A stretch of DNA of 27,034 nucleotides, taken from positions 1-27,034 of the IMG/VR virus record IMGVR_UViG_3300043409_001893; one strand, 5' to 3'. The translations under genes were made by a program, and so were the position numbers. Below are positions 1 to 7,676 of this stretch, in pieces. The notes below the pieces were generated by a model. That model ran no database searches and was not told the DNA's origin. It worked only from the letters and a program-made list of their open reading frames with translations. Each line of letters opens with the position of its first letter. The stretch's first letter is position 1. The stretch is from a virus.

Positions 1-72
1 GAGACTTTGACTGATGAAATTATCAATTCATTGACGAAAAGAAAACAATTAACACCAACAGGGGGGTTTTAA
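1..72 (+). CDS. C-terminal end of an upstream gene (partial)
   Basis: Frame 1 is open from the window edge to a TAA at 70-72 and gives 23 residues ending in L-T-P-T-G-G-F. The start lies outside the window. The reading frame stops inside the loop of an intrinsic terminator, and the next gene starts 22 bases later in the same direction, so this is probably the last gene of a preceding plus-strand unit. The visible piece is hydrophilic and too short to assign a function. Confidence 0.55.
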   Translation, partial: ETLTDEIINSLTKRKQLTPTGGF

Positions 73-85
73 CTCCCCTGTTTTT
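57..85 (+). terminator. Intrinsic terminator overlapping the end of the upstream gene
   Basis: AACAGGGG (57-64) pairs perfectly with CCCCTGTT (75-82) around a 10-base loop, and a run of T follows (81-85). The stem is GC-rich in otherwise AT-rich DNA. The loop contains the stop codon of the upstream gene. Expected to end or attenuate transcription entering from the left. Confidence 0.8.
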
Positions 86-94
86 ATCAACACA

Positions 95-295
95 ATGGGA
101 AAAGTATGTTCTTTTACAAAAGAAGAGGATGAGCTTATAGTAAAGATTCTGTCGGAAGCTACAGGAGCTATGAGCAAATCTATTAGAGAGGCTTCTGTTA
201 TAACTAGCAGAAGCTACTCTACAATTTATGGTCGTTATTACGATAAGTACAAATACGATCTTTTATTATTAAACAATTTAAAAACCAAATCATGA
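95..295 (+). CDS. Small Myb/SANT-like putative DNA-binding protein
   Basis: A 66-residue protein. The N-terminal part, S-F-T-K-E-E-D-E-L-I, looks like the first helix of a Myb/SANT repeat (aromatic, T, x, E-E-D). It is followed by an Ala/Ser helix and then S-R-S-Y-S-T-I-Y-G-R-Y-Y, which fits the recognition helix with its R-S and aromatic positions. Such single-repeat proteins occur in phages as DNA-binding regulators; the assignment is by pattern only. It is the first gene after the terminator, so it leads the small-gene operon and could regulate it. Its TGA overlaps the ATG of the next gene (ATGA at 292-295), implying translational coupling. No clear promoter or Shine-Dalgarno site is visible in the 22 bases between the upstream stop and this start. 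Confidence 0.6.
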   Translation: MGKVCSFTKEEDELIVKILSEATGAMSKSIREASVITSRSYSTIYGRYYDKYKYDLLLLNNLKTKS

Positions 296-870
296 AAAAT
301 TTAATCTTAGGAGCTCTACTATTATTGAGCACAATCACTTATAGTCAATATCACATTGATAGTTTATATCAAGATCAAGAAAGCTACTTACTATACAGTG
401 TAGTACAAGAGTATGATTCTTTATTACAAGAAGTATTAAACACAAAAGTTAAAAACTGGGCAGGTACTGCATTTGTTAGTCTTCCTGAAGTGCTTGTAGG
501 AGATACCAAAGAGCAAATGGTATTAAGATTTATTACAAATGCTTTCTATTTTAAAATGTTGGGTATGGCTACAATATGCCCTTGGTATATTAGAGTAGTT
601 ATCCTAATGAAAGATAATAAAATTAAGATTTCTTTCTATGATGATGGAAATTCTTTTTGGCCAGCTCGTTACACAGGTACTACAGTTATTCCAGCAGTAC
701 AAGCTGGAAAGTATCATTTTAATCACTATGCTTTTAAAAAAGATGGAACTGCAGCTAAGATGAGTAATGACGGTATAGCTAATATTAAACCTATTTGTAT
801 TAATATGGCAAATGATTTAAATAGTAGCATTCTATCTGCTGCAGCTCCTGTGGATAATAGTGGTTGGTAA
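292..870 (+). CDS. Exported protein of unknown function
   Basis: A 192-residue protein with a clear signal peptide: M-K-N, a hydrophobic stretch rich in Leu (residues 4-15), then T-I-T-Y-S-Q with probable cleavage near residue 19. There is no lipobox Cys, so it should be released to the periplasm or beyond. The mature part has a helical segment (about 25-50), then W-A-G-T-A-F-V-S-L-P-E-V-L-V and alternating hydrophobic strands with G-M and D-N-K-I-K-I-S-F-Y-D-D, an alpha/beta domain somewhat reminiscent of the Bacteroidota DUF4468 group (weak impression). It ends in S-G-W. It is coupled by overlap to genes on both sides. An exported phage protein beside a membrane peptide could act at the envelope, for example in superinfection exclusion; nothing in the sequence proves this. 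Confidence 0.75.
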   Translation: MKNLILGALLLLSTITYSQYHIDSLYQDQESYLLYSVVQEYDSLLQEVLNTKVKNWAGTAFVSLPEVLVGDTKEQMVLRFITNAFYFKMLGMATICPWYIRVVILMKDNKIKISFYDDGNSFWPARYTGTTVIPAVQAGKYHFNHYAFKKDGTAAKMSNDGIANIKPICINMANDLNSSILSAAAPVDNSGW

Positions 871-1061
871 TGAAACATTTCCTCAAATATCTAGTGGTGT
901 GGATAAGTCAAAACTTATCTATGCCGTTCTGGGTAGTTGGACATATACACCTTAGTGTAAACGTTTATGAGGATTTGTATGAAATAATGGCCTCTATTGG
1001 AATGAATCTAATAGTGGCCATAGGTTTTATTATTGATTATTTAGAAACAAGGAAAAAATGA
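870..1061 (+). CDS. Small membrane protein
   Basis: I place the start at the ATG at 870, which overlaps the preceding stop as TAATG, rather than at the in-frame TTG at 864; this gives 63 residues. There are two hydrophobic segments, about residues 5-24 (Leu, Val, Ile, Trp) and 39-57 (M-N-L-I-V-A-I-G-F-I-I), and a basic tail T-R-K-K. A two-helix inner-membrane peptide is likely. No family is recognised. The stop overlaps the start of the uracil-DNA glycosylase gene (ATGA at 1058-1061). Its position after an exported protein suggests that the two may work together at the envelope. Confidence 0.65.
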   Translation: MKHFLKYLVVWISQNLSMPFWVVGHIHLSVNVYEDLYEIMASIGMNLIVAIGFIIDYLETRKK

Positions 1062-1735
1062 GAGATAAGAAATTCTGGGTAGATACTCTTGGAGAAGGGT
1101 GGACTGAAAAATTAAAGCCTCTACTTAAGGATCCTTACATGGACAAAGTGTTGACTAAAGTAGCTATGGATTATAGCATATTGAAAGTTTATCCGCGTAA
1201 CCAAGCAGATATCTTTAAAGCCTTTAAACTTTGTCCTTATGAAAAACTCAGAGTTGTTATTATAAACACCGAGCCCAATGTATTTTCTGGGCTCGGCCCT
1301 TTAGCTTTTTCAGACACTACTATTATTGCGCGTAACTATGCTGCTGATGAAATAGTAAGATGTTTAACCAGGGAATACGACGAGCTAAGAGTAGGTTTTG
1401 ATTGTAGCTTTGAACATTGGGCCCAACAAGGTATCTTAATGCTCAACAGAAGCCTAACAAGCGTAGAAGGACAAACTATGGCACATAAGAATATGTGGAA
1501 GAAATTTTTTGGCTCTATACTTTACATCATAGAGAAATATAATCATGGTACTATTTTCTTGTTATGGGGCAAAGAAGCACAAAAATACAAAGAGCTGTTA
1601 TCTTTGCATCACCATGTGTTTACTTATGAGCATCCTGTAAAGGCAGCACTAAAGTATCGCCACTGGAATTGCCCAAATTTTAAACAAGTAGATTTATTAA
1701 TAAACAGCTTAAATGGAAAACGAATTGAGTGGTAA
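1058..1735 (+). CDS. ung: Family 1 uracil-DNA glycosylase-like protein with altered catalytic loop
   Basis: 225 residues, the usual length for bacterial Ung. The match to Ung runs the full length: V-Y-P-R-N-Q-A-D-I-F-K-A-F (44-56), L-A-F-S (82-85), G-I-L-M-L-N-R-S-L-T (125-134), I-F-L-L-W-G (166-171), E-H-P (191-193) and a terminal I-E-W. The uracil-binding Asn (N130) and the catalytic His (H192) are kept. The water-activating loop G-Q-D-P-Y-H is not: here it reads N-T-E-P-N-V (70-75), so the catalytic Asp is Glu72 and the Tyr that excludes thymine is Asn74. The protein could repair uracil with a modified mechanism, accept another base, or only bind DNA. It overlaps the next gene by 23 bases. 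A strong hairpin lies over the codons of this loop. Confidence 0.88.
   Translation: MRDKKFWVDTLGEGWTEKLKPLLKDPYMDKVLTKVAMDYSILKVYPRNQADIFKAFKLCPYEKLRVVIINTEPNVFSGLGPLAFSDTTIIARNYAADEIVRCLTREYDELRVGFDCSFEHWAQQGILMLNRSLTSVEGQTMAHKNMWKKFFGSILYIIEKYNHGTIFLLWGKEAQKYKELLSLHHHVFTYEHPVKAALKYRHWNCPNFKQVDLLINSLNGKRIEW
1269..1296 (+). other. GC-rich hairpin inside the glycosylase gene
   Basis: CCGAGCCCA (1269-1277) and TGGGCTCGG (1288-1296) form a perfect 9-bp inverted repeat with a 10-base loop. The T-rich stretch CCCTTTAGCTTTTT follows on the plus strand. It covers the codons for T-E-P-N-V and so lies on the altered active-site loop. It could be a weak internal attenuator or an mRNA structure; the tail is poor for a true terminator. 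Confidence 0.6.
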
Positions 1736-2072
1736 AGAAGGTTTAACTCGTCAAGATTTTTTAGATATCAGAGCGTTAATAATAAAAGGCATGCCCTTAG
1801 AATTAATTGCACGAAGATATAAAGTTAGCTATGACAGAATCGCAGGAGTATATTATTACTTTGAGATTGAAGTCAAGAAATTAAGAATCAGAGGTGCTCA
1901 TGCTATGATAGGACACAAAGATGAACCTTATTTTACAGAAGAAGAAATGCTAGCGGATTATCCTACGTATTCTTATAAAGATTTAAGTAGAACTGAGAAG
2001 GCATTTTATGAGTTAAAAACTAATAAGAAAAAATACAGAGACTCAATAGTATGGAAATTAGACAAAAAGTAG
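1713..2072 (+). CDS. Putative helix-turn-helix protein
   Basis: 119 residues. Residues about 24-50 read as a helix-turn-helix: I-K-G-M-P-L-E-L-I-A-R-R-Y-K-V-S, turn, then Y-D-R-I-A-G-V-Y-Y-Y-F. This is the pattern of DNA-binding regions that choose promoters or operators. The second half is charged, with a Tyr-rich middle (D-Y-P-T-Y-S-Y-K-D-L-S) and a Lys-rich end. The first ATG overlaps the glycosylase gene by 23 bases; a later ATG (codon 28) would cut into the helix-turn-helix and is less likely. It ends in TAG at 2070-2072, 22 bases inside the next gene. Small phage transcription regulator is the best guess; the family is not recognised. Confidence 0.6.
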   Translation: MENELSGKEGLTRQDFLDIRALIIKGMPLELIARRYKVSYDRIAGVYYYFEIEVKKLRIRGAHAMIGHKDEPYFTEEEMLADYPTYSYKDLSRTEKAFYELKTNKKKYRDSIVWKLDKK

Positions 2073-2365
2073 TATGTATTGACGATAGCGTCAAAGCTGG
2101 CCAAGAAGGGTTTGTAGCAAAAGCTTATAAGCAATGGGTCAAGAAGGATCAAGTTTACACTGTGCGAGCTATACTAGACAACAATGAGATTGTCACTGGC
2201 ATCTTATTAGAAGAAATCAGGAATACTCCTATTTACATTCATTTATTAAAAGACTTTCAAGAACCTGCATTTAGAGTATCTAGGTTTAAAGAATTAGATG
2301 AGTTTGAACCTGTAAGCAAAGAAGAAGAAATAAAAAACCTAATGAAACAAATTTTAAAATTATGA
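2051..2365 (+). CDS. Small conserved-looking phage protein, probable beta-barrel
   Basis: 104 residues. The layout is V-V-C-I-D-D-S near residue 8, then V-K-K-D-Q-V-Y-T-V-R-A-I (about 30-41), G-I-L-L-E-E-I-R-N-T (about 50-59) and F-R-V-S-R-F-K-E-L near residue 74. It resembles a group of small SH3-like beta-barrel proteins that I have seen in phages of Bacteroidota; I know of no function for them. A charged helix closes the protein. The gene overlaps its upstream neighbour by 22 bases and its downstream neighbour by the ATGA at 2362-2365, so translation of the whole set is probably coupled. Confidence 0.65.
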   Translation: MEIRQKVVCIDDSVKAGQEGFVAKAYKQWVKKDQVYTVRAILDNNEIVTGILLEEIRNTPIYIHLLKDFQEPAFRVSRFKELDEFEPVSKEEEIKNLMKQILKL

Positions 2366-2742
2366 CAGATAATTCTGCAAGCCCCGAAGCAATAACATAT
2401 GTAGTAATGCTATCTGCTATGCAGGTAGTTCTTAACTGTCAGCTGGAACTAAAAGGCACAGCATTTGACCAAGGAAAAATCACAAATAAAGTCCGCGAAG
2501 CGGTAAATATGTTGAATCTAAAGAATAGTTCTAATAGAGATTTAATCTGGAAAACTGATGACGTAAATGCTGCTAATACTATGAAAGGAATTCAAATCAT
2601 AGGAGAGCAGTTAGCCAAAGGTGATGGTCTAGTATTACATTTGTTAACAAATCTAACTCGTAAAGGAATTGATCTCTCCAGATGTGTGTTAAGAGAACTC
2701 ACAGATGAAGAGTTAGATAAATTAAAAGAAGAGCAGTTATAG
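2362..2742 (+). CDS. Hypothetical protein, last gene of the small-gene operon
   Basis: 126 residues, mostly helical, with no recognised family. A first helix (T-Y-V-V-M-L-S-A-M-Q-V-V-L) is followed by polar helices and an acidic end, L-T-D-E-E-L-D-K-L-K-E-E-Q-L. The start shares bases with the preceding TGA. The TAG stop (2740-2742) lies in the loop of the bidirectional terminator, so the final codons form the left arm of the stem. This makes it the last gene of the plus-strand unit. Confidence 0.65.
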   Translation: MTDNSASPEAITYVVMLSAMQVVLNCQLELKGTAFDQGKITNKVREAVNMLNLKNSSNRDLIWKTDDVNAANTMKGIQIIGEQLAKGDGLVLHLLTNLTRKGIDLSRCVLRELTDEELDKLKEEQL

Positions 2743-2756
2743 ACTGCTCTTTTTTA
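2724..2756. terminator. Bidirectional terminator between convergent blocks
   Basis: GAGCAGT (2731-2737) pairs with ACTGCTC (2743-2749) around the 5-base loop TATAG, and the stem extends by two A-T pairs. On the plus strand a T run follows (2750-2755). On the minus strand the stem is followed by TTCTTTTAATTT. Both genes end here: TAG at 2740-2742 on plus and TAA at 2754-2756 on minus. Confidence 0.85.
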
Positions 2757-5700
2757 TTCCATTACTTTATCACCTGTACGGTATAGTCTAATTAATTGCG
2801 AAGTTCCTGGTAAAAACTGTCCTGCATGAATAAGCCATTTTGGATTACCTTTAAAAGGACCTGATTCAAACACTGTTTTATCTTCTGCATCTTCTCCGTA
2901 ATAGTTTCCTATATCTGTAAATACTGCATATGCGTCAGATACTAATTGAGCCATTGGTAAAGCTGTTTTAGTAAGCTTTTCAAATTCTAATGGATTACTA
3001 TAAAAACTTATATCAGTACGTAGTCTAATAGTTTGATTAATTAAGAAGTTGCTAATTGTATCATCTTCGTCATCATCATCTGCGCCTGCTAATCCTTTAA
3101 GTACCATTGCTATTCCCATAAGTGTTAACATGATATATAATTCGGTCATGTTTTTACGCATGTTAGCAGCGTCTGTAGCATTAAATTTATCTTCAAATTT
3201 TGTAGGTTTAAACATTAATTTACGAGCTAATTGTTTAAGAGTAAATAAAGTATCTGATATAGCATTATCATTAGTATGCATACCAAAGAGTCTGCCTCCT
3301 ATATAACCAATACCTGCCCCTACAGCAGTTCCGATTCCTGGTAAAAAAGCTGTCCCTACAGCAGCTCCTGTAGTAAGTAGTTGCCCTTTAGTATAACTTT
3401 TATATCTACCCTTGCGTACATAAGGTTCGTCAGATCCATACGATAAAGCATAGTCAGGTTTCTCAGATTCAAATCTATTAGCAAATCCTTCAAACATCCA
3501 AGTTCTAAATTGACTTAAAGCTCTACCTGCAATAGTTTCTTTTACTTGTAATTGATTATAGTAATCACCATGGTTCATCTCAATTACACGCTTAATCTTT
3601 TGAAACATTTTTATTTCATCAACTTCAGTAGTATAGCCTGCTTTAAGTTTACCTGTAGAAGGTTCGTAAGCATCCCACATTGTGACTGTTTTGCCACTAG
3701 GATCTTTAGCATCAAACTCCATCATAATAGCTACCATTACTGGAGCAATGTTGACGTACTCAGATCGTTCTTGTATAGAAAAAGGTCCAAATCTTTTAAG
3801 CTTACTTAAAGAAGATTTGTTAGACATGTCAAACATTTCTTTTGTAGAAGTAGAGTTTAAATCCCACTTATCCATCAGAGTTCTAATCTTAACTGCATTG
3901 CCGTTAGGATTACTAAGTAAAGCATTAAAACTTAAATTCCTTCCAATAGAATTAGTTACTAGCATGCTAGCTTTTCTAAAGTTCTTCATAGAGTAATTTT
4001 GCCCTCCTGAAGCTTCTATTAAATTAGAAATTAATCCAAAGCCCATGTTAGATACTCCTGAAAACACGTTATATCCTAGTCCTTTTAGAGTCATGTACTT
4101 TAATACAGCATCTCCTGAACCACTAAGCGTTTTATAACCACCAAGATTATCTAGTCTTTTTTGAAGAAATTCTTTGCTGTCTGCATCAGCTTCTTTAGCA
4201 ATTAATTCTTCGAGTTCCTTTTTTTCTTTTGTTTCTTGTGCAGTATACAATTTCTTTTTACCTACCCCTTCTACTTTTCTAGCACCTATGCCATAATAAG
4301 TAGAATCAAAGAAATAATCCCAAGCGGATTTTGCGTTGGCAAGACCTTGTGTATCTAGTACTTCTCCGTCTTTTTTCTGAGCACCCCCTGCTTTGTTAGT
4401 AACAATTTCTTTTTTGTTTTTAAACGCTTGATCGAGTAATCTAATCTGTGGTTCTATTAAAGATTTATGTTTATGTGCTAATACTTCCATAGTATAAGCT
4501 TTCATAATCTTTGTTACATCCCAAGATTTTTGTCTAGATAAATAATCTTTAGCTTCGTTTCTAAATACTTTAATTTGCTCAAGTGTTGCTGGTATTCCAG
4601 TTTCTTGCTTGTGTTTAATCTTTTTTTGTTTTACTATTTCTCTAACTTCTGAGTCAGTGTCGGAGATATATTTTACTTGAATATTTTTCTCAATTTCTTT
4701 TGTTGCAGGATCGACATCAGAATATACATTTGTAGCAAAGTCAGTAGTAGTTTGAAGTTGTTTCATTTTATCCCAAAAAGGAACAACACCCATCATCATG
4801 CCTTTTTCTGAAAATATATCCATCAAATTTTTTTCAATAGTAGGTAATACACCTACGCCCATCATTGGCATTTTTTGCTGTGGTAGCAAGTAACGCATTT
4901 GATTAAGAGTCTTCATTAAGAATTCGTGGTATTCTAATAAGTCAGAGTCTGCTTCAATTTTTGTAAAGTTTTTATCATACCATTTAGTAGCTGTTCCGCT
5001 AATAGATCTGCGAGGTACTTGAATTGCATATTCCCGAACTCCTTTTGGTGCGTAGAAGCCTCCACCTTCTTTTTTTCTACTTGAAGGATTTTCAGTCATA
5101 TCTATTCCCCAATAAGGAGAATTTTCTTTAAGCCATTCCATAAATAAAGCATCTTTTTCTGCTTCAGAAAGTCCTGGCTCCATTTGATAAGACTCATAAA
5201 TAGCTTGTCTAAGTACTTTAAATTTTTCTAACTTAGTTTGTGCTTGCTCTAAATAAAAACGATACCCTTTTTCACCAAGTTGAGCTTTTAAATCTGCAAT
5301 ATGTTTAGCTTTTTGTTCTTCAGTAAAAGTTACGCTGTCGTATATAAATTTATTAGGAAGAGTCCCGTCTTCTAATTGGCTATCGGGAAACAATGCTCTT
5401 ACATCAAAAGTAATTGTGTTAGCATTAATCCAATCAAAATACATTTTAATATCTGCTGGGTCTTTTTTTAACTTACCAGATATATCCTTTGCTCGAAAGG
5501 CATTATTCATTAGGGTATTTCTAGTATCAAAGAATTCTGTAGAAAATCTATGTACTACTCTACCTGTCTCTTTGCCATCTGCAGTTAACTGCTTTAAAAT
5601 ATTAAAATTACCCCCTGATTTTTTAAGAAACTTTGGAGTAATAGTGTCTAGTTTTTGCCATACTTCTGTAGCTTCTTGCTGTGCTAACATATTAGCTTCT

Positions 5701-7670
5701 TCAACGGCCAAGAATGCTGTTTGCATCATAGGATCGTTATGACGACTTAGGTTTAAAGTAAGAGCTCCTACTTTATTTACATCTGCTATATGCTTATAAA
5801 TATCTTCAGTAGTTAATCTGCCATCAGTGTATTGCTGAACAAAAGCTGTAACGTGTTCTTTTTTAACCGCAGTAAGTCTACCTTGTAAATCTTGTGCTTG
5901 TGATGCAATTGCTCTAAATTTAGAACGAATAGAAGGAATTACAGTACCGTCTGGCAAGATTACATCTTCTGATGTATTAAACTCATCTTCGTCTAGAATA
6001 ATATGCTCTTGAGCACTAGTAGAAAAGTCTCCTGCTTTAATCCATAAGTTTAATACGCGTTGCGCATAATAAGCATCGTCAGCACTAACAGCTGGTTTAG
6101 CTAGTAATTTTCTAATTTCACCAATTTGTTTATTACCAAACTCTAATACGTCTTCAAAAGAGTTAATGCTTTTAGATAAAATCACACGGCCTTCTGCTAT
6201 ATCGGATTCTTTTTTAAGCTTTTCAATTTTAGACATTATCTTAGTCACCTCATCACTGTTTTTGACGTTTTTAAGCAACTGTCGCTGACGCATGATTTCC
6301 ATGTTAATCTTTTTCTCCCTCTTCTTTTCTACTGCTTCTACTTGAGTATATGCACTTTCTAAGATTTCATCAACTCTATCATCAATAATAGAATTTAAAC
6401 CTTCATTTTGTTGAGCTCCCAGTACTTGTTTCGATACTTCAGCTTCTGCTGCTAAGTCTCTTTGGTATTCTTCAGATTGCATATACTCACGATACGCTGC
6501 TTCACTAGAATTAAATGCTTCAACAGATTGTTTTGTATCTTGCATAATGTTGCTAGCTACAGCAAAAGCTTGAGAGTAAAGAGTAGTTCCTTTTTCAAAG
6601 CCTAAAACATCTAAAATATAAGAAAAGATTTCTTCAAATAAATTATTAAATTCTTCTGAGTTAATTGGAGGAAGACTTTCTAATTTTTGAATAAAAGGTC
6701 CGTTAGTAAATAATGCTACAAAGAATTCGTCTATATTGTAATTAGCGTATTCTCCTGTATCTGTTTGATCATCGTATCCTCCTAATTCTTTTACGCTCTG
6801 CTCATAAAGTTTTTGAAATGCAGCAGTGAATTTACCATTTTGTCTTAATGCCTTATACGATAAAGCATGAAGAATTTCATGTACAATAATTTCTTCCTCA
6901 GTACCTCCAAAACCACCAAACTCAGGAATACGAATTCTATTATTTCCTATTTCGTACATCCCCAGTGATTTAATAGCTGTTCCAGGGGTAGGAATAGTTG
7001 TAGCGCCTTCTTCTAAAAAAATATTAACGTTATTTATATCAGCATAATCTAACAAGTGTTGGGCAATAGGAGCCATTACCTTGTTTTTATTTGCAATATT
7101 TTGCAACATTTCTTTAGTAGAGACTTGATTAGAACTACTAAAGTATTCTCTAGCTAAAAATGATTTTGTATAATTTATTTTTTTTACAAATCCTGCTTCT
7201 GTTGCATTTGAAAATAAATTTAATTGTTCACCTGGCGTACTAGTAGGTGGCTTTGGTTTAACAGATGCTACATTAATAGGATATATATTAGAAAAGCTAT
7301 CTGCGTCAAAGTCATTCACTGCATACAAAGGATCTCCTTTGGCAGCCATTCTTTGCCTTTGCTTTTCTACATTGACAGGAAGGTAGTTATATTTAAACTC
7401 TAATTTATACGTATTGCCATACGCTTTCTCCATTGTAAAGTAATGGGACGTACCGTTCTGCTCGTTGTATTTACGTAGTCTATGTGCCATTCCTGCATAG
7501 CTTTCTACCAAAGGCTTAAAAGCTATTGCACGTTTAATTTCTGTTGCAGTTTTTACATCTGGAATTCTATATCCATTTGCTACAAAAGCTAGGTTGGCTA
7601 AATCCTCTCCTGTTTGAGAGACTAACATTTTCCACTCCTTAGAGGATTTATTTGGACAAGCTAATGACAT
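2754..7670 (-). CDS. Giant virion-type protein with zincin motif and membrane-active C-terminus
   Basis: 1638 residues. An HExxH zinc-protease motif, H-E-I-L-H, sits at 264-268 in a hydrophobic helix context, and a G-G-F-G-G-T-E-E-E run precedes it, so the N-terminal third is probably a metalloprotease-like domain. The middle (about 420-1300) is highly charged and partly coiled coil. Near the C-terminus there is a Gly/Ala-rich stretch (about 1425-1460) typical of glycine-zipper membrane segments, then a hydrophobic helix (L-T-L-M-G-I-A-M-V-L, about 1510-1525) followed by D-D-D-D-E-D-D. The end, L-P-G-T-S-Q-L-I-R-L-Y-R-T-G, resembles ends of phage ejected internal proteins. It starts six bases after the stop of the RNA polymerase gene, with an A-rich leader, and is the last gene of the block. 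Likely an ejected virion protein involved in crossing the membrane; its protease activity is unproven. Confidence 0.85.
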   Translation of the reverse strand: MSLACPNKSSKEWKMLVSQTGEDLANLAFVANGYRIPDVKTATEIKRAIAFKPLVESYAGMAHRLRKYNEQNGTSHYFTMEKAYGNTYKLEFKYNYLPVNVEKQRQRMAAKGDPLYAVNDFDADSFSNIYPINVASVKPKPPTSTPGEQLNLFSNATEAGFVKKINYTKSFLAREYFSSSNQVSTKEMLQNIANKNKVMAPIAQHLLDYADINNVNIFLEEGATTIPTPGTAIKSLGMYEIGNNRIRIPEFGGFGGTEEEIIVHEILHALSYKALRQNGKFTAAFQKLYEQSVKELGGYDDQTDTGEYANYNIDEFFVALFTNGPFIQKLESLPPINSEEFNNLFEEIFSYILDVLGFEKGTTLYSQAFAVASNIMQDTKQSVEAFNSSEAAYREYMQSEEYQRDLAAEAEVSKQVLGAQQNEGLNSIIDDRVDEILESAYTQVEAVEKKREKKINMEIMRQRQLLKNVKNSDEVTKIMSKIEKLKKESDIAEGRVILSKSINSFEDVLEFGNKQIGEIRKLLAKPAVSADDAYYAQRVLNLWIKAGDFSTSAQEHIILDEDEFNTSEDVILPDGTVIPSIRSKFRAIASQAQDLQGRLTAVKKEHVTAFVQQYTDGRLTTEDIYKHIADVNKVGALTLNLSRHNDPMMQTAFLAVEEANMLAQQEATEVWQKLDTITPKFLKKSGGNFNILKQLTADGKETGRVVHRFSTEFFDTRNTLMNNAFRAKDISGKLKKDPADIKMYFDWINANTITFDVRALFPDSQLEDGTLPNKFIYDSVTFTEEQKAKHIADLKAQLGEKGYRFYLEQAQTKLEKFKVLRQAIYESYQMEPGLSEAEKDALFMEWLKENSPYWGIDMTENPSSRKKEGGGFYAPKGVREYAIQVPRRSISGTATKWYDKNFTKIEADSDLLEYHEFLMKTLNQMRYLLPQQKMPMMGVGVLPTIEKNLMDIFSEKGMMMGVVPFWDKMKQLQTTTDFATNVYSDVDPATKEIEKNIQVKYISDTDSEVREIVKQKKIKHKQETGIPATLEQIKVFRNEAKDYLSRQKSWDVTKIMKAYTMEVLAHKHKSLIEPQIRLLDQAFKNKKEIVTNKAGGAQKKDGEVLDTQGLANAKSAWDYFFDSTYYGIGARKVEGVGKKKLYTAQETKEKKELEELIAKEADADSKEFLQKRLDNLGGYKTLSGSGDAVLKYMTLKGLGYNVFSGVSNMGFGLISNLIEASGGQNYSMKNFRKASMLVTNSIGRNLSFNALLSNPNGNAVKIRTLMDKWDLNSTSTKEMFDMSNKSSLSKLKRFGPFSIQERSEYVNIAPVMVAIMMEFDAKDPSGKTVTMWDAYEPSTGKLKAGYTTEVDEIKMFQKIKRVIEMNHGDYYNQLQVKETIAGRALSQFRTWMFEGFANRFESEKPDYALSYGSDEPYVRKGRYKSYTKGQLLTTGAAVGTAFLPGIGTAVGAGIGYIGGRLFGMHTNDNAISDTLFTLKQLARKLMFKPTKFEDKFNATDAANMRKNMTELYIMLTLMGIAMVLKGLAGADDDDEDDTISNFLINQTIRLRTDISFYSNPLEFEKLTKTALPMAQLVSDAYAVFTDIGNYYGEDAEDKTVFESGPFKGNPKWLIHAGQFLPGTSQLIRLYRTGDKVME

Positions 7671-7676
7671 AGGTTT

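Noticed and set aside
864-869. TTG start for the small membrane protein
   Set aside because: The ATG at 870 overlaps the upstream stop as TAATG and gives a better N-terminus (M-K-H-F).
2070-2072. Possible TAG recoding, known in some crAss-like phages
   Set aside because: Readthrough would run into overlapping genes and extend nothing recognisable; another TAG (2740-2742) sits in a terminator loop, and the giant genes are open under the standard code.
3959-3970. Perfect 12-bp palindrome CTAGCATGCTAG
   Set aside because: Inside coding sequence, no second copy noticed and no T tract; likely chance.
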